Assembly (NCBI GenBank): GCA_028752905.1
Contig: JAQNBH010000010.1
Coordinates: 18,720,422 to 18,784,421, forward strand
Direction of reading: 5' to 3'
DNA: 64,000 bases
Source of the DNA: Cladorhizidae sp. MBARI D1340-BT2
Taxonomy: Eukaryota > Porifera > Demospongiae > Poecilosclerida > Cladorhizidae
The notes below the pieces were generated by a model, which worked only from the letters and a program-made list of their open reading frames with translations, had not been told where the DNA came from and did no database searches. The translations under genes were made by a program, and so were the position numbers. Positions 62,550 to 64,000 of this stretch are shown here, in pieces (the stretch's first letter is position 1; the number at the start of each line of letters is the position of its first letter).

Positions 62550-64000
62550 CCCATTCACCGTCGGGTTTAGGCAGCATTTTTTAAATATTGGACTCGAGTG
62601 CAAATAAAAATCAATATTCAATCAGGAATGCACTAAAGTCCCTAGCAACCATGGTTGATGGGATAGCATTGGTGTCGACAAACATTGTGGTCAACTTTAG
62701 GTTGCTAAGCAACGACCACAAATGATGAATATCATCATGTAATTACAGTAATGAAAGCTCTTACTTCTGACTATGCTAGACAATGCAACATGTGATTATA
62801 TATATATATATATGTATGCACACACTCATTGTATTCACAAAACTTGCATAACATATATTTATCATTTTTTAATATTTATTTTCTGATGAAGATATTGTTA
62901 TCATGTTGGTGTTGTATGAACAATTATTTATTACATCTTCCCATTACAGGACAACAATAGCAACAAAAAACATGTATATACAAAACAACAGCCATCTAGC
63001 AGAAACATAGAACAGAGAGAAAAATGGAAATACCATAGAAAGTAAAATTTAAAAAAATTGAAGCAAAAACTAGGAAACTACTTGGTGAAGTCTACCATGG
63101 TGTGCTACTTGAAAAAACAGTCCCTCTTTGTGACACACAGTGGTACTTTGCAGTGACGGCAAATACGTGGTCTCATGGCGGTTTGAGATTCCAGACATGT
63201 TTCCAACTGCTACACAGATAACACACCTCTGCTGTTTTTCAGTTAGTGCTGACCAATGCCCAAGCGTGGTGTTCAGCCGGTCTAGACACTCGTTATGAAC
63301 TGAGTGAGGGCAGCCAGCACGCTGACGTGAGCAGAAGCATACCACTAGTTTCTTAGCTAGCTCCAACCGGAAGGTCAAAAAATCTCTCTTCCTGTAACCC
63401 CTTGCAAGGTGATCTGCTCTGCGGACATGAGAGTCTAGAACATAGCTGTTCAGAATGCATGCCTCAACCATATACGCAAACACCCTCTTCTGGAGAATTA
63501 GAGGAGGGACTATCAAGGTAACAGTAGAAGAAGCAAGAGACGGAGCTAAAGAAATGCTGGTAGGTGAAGTCCCAGAAAGAAAGAGAGGACTAGCTAAAGG
63601 CAGAGCAGAACTTGAAGCACTAGAAGCTATTTCACTACCACTACTCTGACAAACTCGAGCATGATGAACACTCCTAGTGCTATGACTAAGCTGAACAACT
63701 GGTCGTGAAGGAGTGCATACTTCACTAGAAGAGGACACAGAGTGCGAGGGTAAAAATAAAGGAGGGCATGACGATGGAACAGACAATAATGATGATGGAA
63801 ATGGTATAGGAGTGACTACAGACGTCACATAAGTCATAGAACCTGATGCAGAGGTTACACAACCTACAGTTGCAGATACTGGTAGGAACAATGGAGAAGG
63901 TGATGAAGCAGCCATCACAGCAATAGGAGGGCTAGCAACAATAGATTGTGTCAGAGTTGATGAAGCTCTGTCAGCTGCCCAATCCATCGCTTCATGCATC
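62550..64000 (-). mobile_element. piggyBac element, left part (runs off the window)
   Basis: TTAA lies at 62546-62549. The terminus CCCATTCACCGTCGGG resembles CCCTTCCACCGC at 40636. The next 200 bp (CCTAGCAACCATGGTTGATG and GTCGACAAACATTGTGGTCA) match the reverse strand of the derivative at 40380-40636, so both belong to one family. The transposase gene follows on the minus strand. Confidence 0.78.
63070..64000 (-). CDS. piggyBac-type transposase, C-terminal part (309 aa visible, partial)
   Basis: The ORF is open to the window edge, so its true start lies beyond 64000; the Met at 63999 is not a proven start. The C-terminal half contains RVFAYMVEACILNSYVLDSH and DFLTFRLELAKKLV, like the last helices of piggyBac transposases. 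It ends with a Cys/His-rich tail (RCVICVAVGNMSGISNRHET, TVCHKEGLFFQVAHHG) resembling the degraded piggyBac cysteine-rich domain. About 140 residues of Ser/Thr/Pro-rich low complexity lie upstream, where the catalytic core is expected to end. The core itself is not in the window. It may be a host-like derivative or a damaged copy. Confidence 0.55.
   Translation of the reverse strand, partial: MHEAMDWAADRASSTLTQSIVASPPIAVMAASSPSPLFLPVSATVGCVTSASGSMTYVTSVVTPIPFPSSLLSVPSSCPPLFLPSHSVSSSSEVCTPSRPVVQLSHSTRSVHHARVCQSSGSEIASSASSSALPLASPLFLSGTSPTSISLAPSLASSTVTLIVPPLILQKRVFAYMVEACILNSYVLDSHVRRADHLARGYRKRDFLTFRLELAKKLVVCFCSRQRAGCPHSVHNECLDRLNTTLGHWSALTEKQQRCVICVAVGNMSGISNRHETTYLPSLQSTTVCHKEGLFFQVAHHGRLHQVVS

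Overview
The window is eukaryotic and looks like a non-vertebrate metazoan, possibly a sponge or other marine invertebrate; that identification is a guess from repeat content and gene style. It holds one clear host gene, fragments of at least one other host gene, and about 14 kb of tandem arrays (roughly a fifth of the window, summed by eye). Most of the rest is transposable elements nested inside one another. I saw no rRNA, tRNA, CRISPR or bacterial-type operon.

Left part (1-24 kb). A 36-bp minisatellite with a 756-bp higher-order duplication fills the first 3 kb. It is followed by a hAT pseudogene split by a TTAA-flanked MITE. Next comes a (TA)n-type VNTR interrupted by a mariner-like element (6612-9495). 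That mariner contains a 47-bp minisatellite grown from its own transposase gene and a deleted piggyBac copy. Further arrays follow (37/38-bp, 46-bp, 43-bp, TAG-rich, 33-bp). Four minus-strand segments between 14.2 and 19.5 kb join in phase as exons of an unidentified host gene.

Middle (24-47 kb). A rather featureless 3.6-kb stretch precedes a second mariner copy (28926-32174) interrupted by a hAT element. Then come a Penelope-like element (about 32.5-34.85 kb) with its own coding-derived minisatellite, a third Tc1/mariner relic, and a putative Kolobok element (38552-41915). The Kolobok has a Mutator-like transposase relic and hosts a long-armed foldback MITE and a piggyBac derivative. The host gene at 43390-45699 encodes a 769-residue diacylglycerol lipase with an uninterrupted coding region.

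Right part (47-64 kb). A large inverted duplication (arm A 47159-59858, arm B 60461-62549) dominates. Arm A received an LTR retrotransposon (48014-56204, minus, TAAGT target duplication) whose integrase precedes reverse transcriptase, as in Gmr1-like elements. That element hosts a ZNF862-like hAT. Arm A also carries a non-LTR element with a restriction-like endonuclease. Arm B keeps the empty sites. A piggyBac element begins at 62550 and runs off the window.

No new molecular system is claimed. The most unusual signals are the two minisatellites born inside transposon coding sequence, the inverted duplication that preserves before-and-after insertion states, and the TTAA-element family with its likely parent in the same window.
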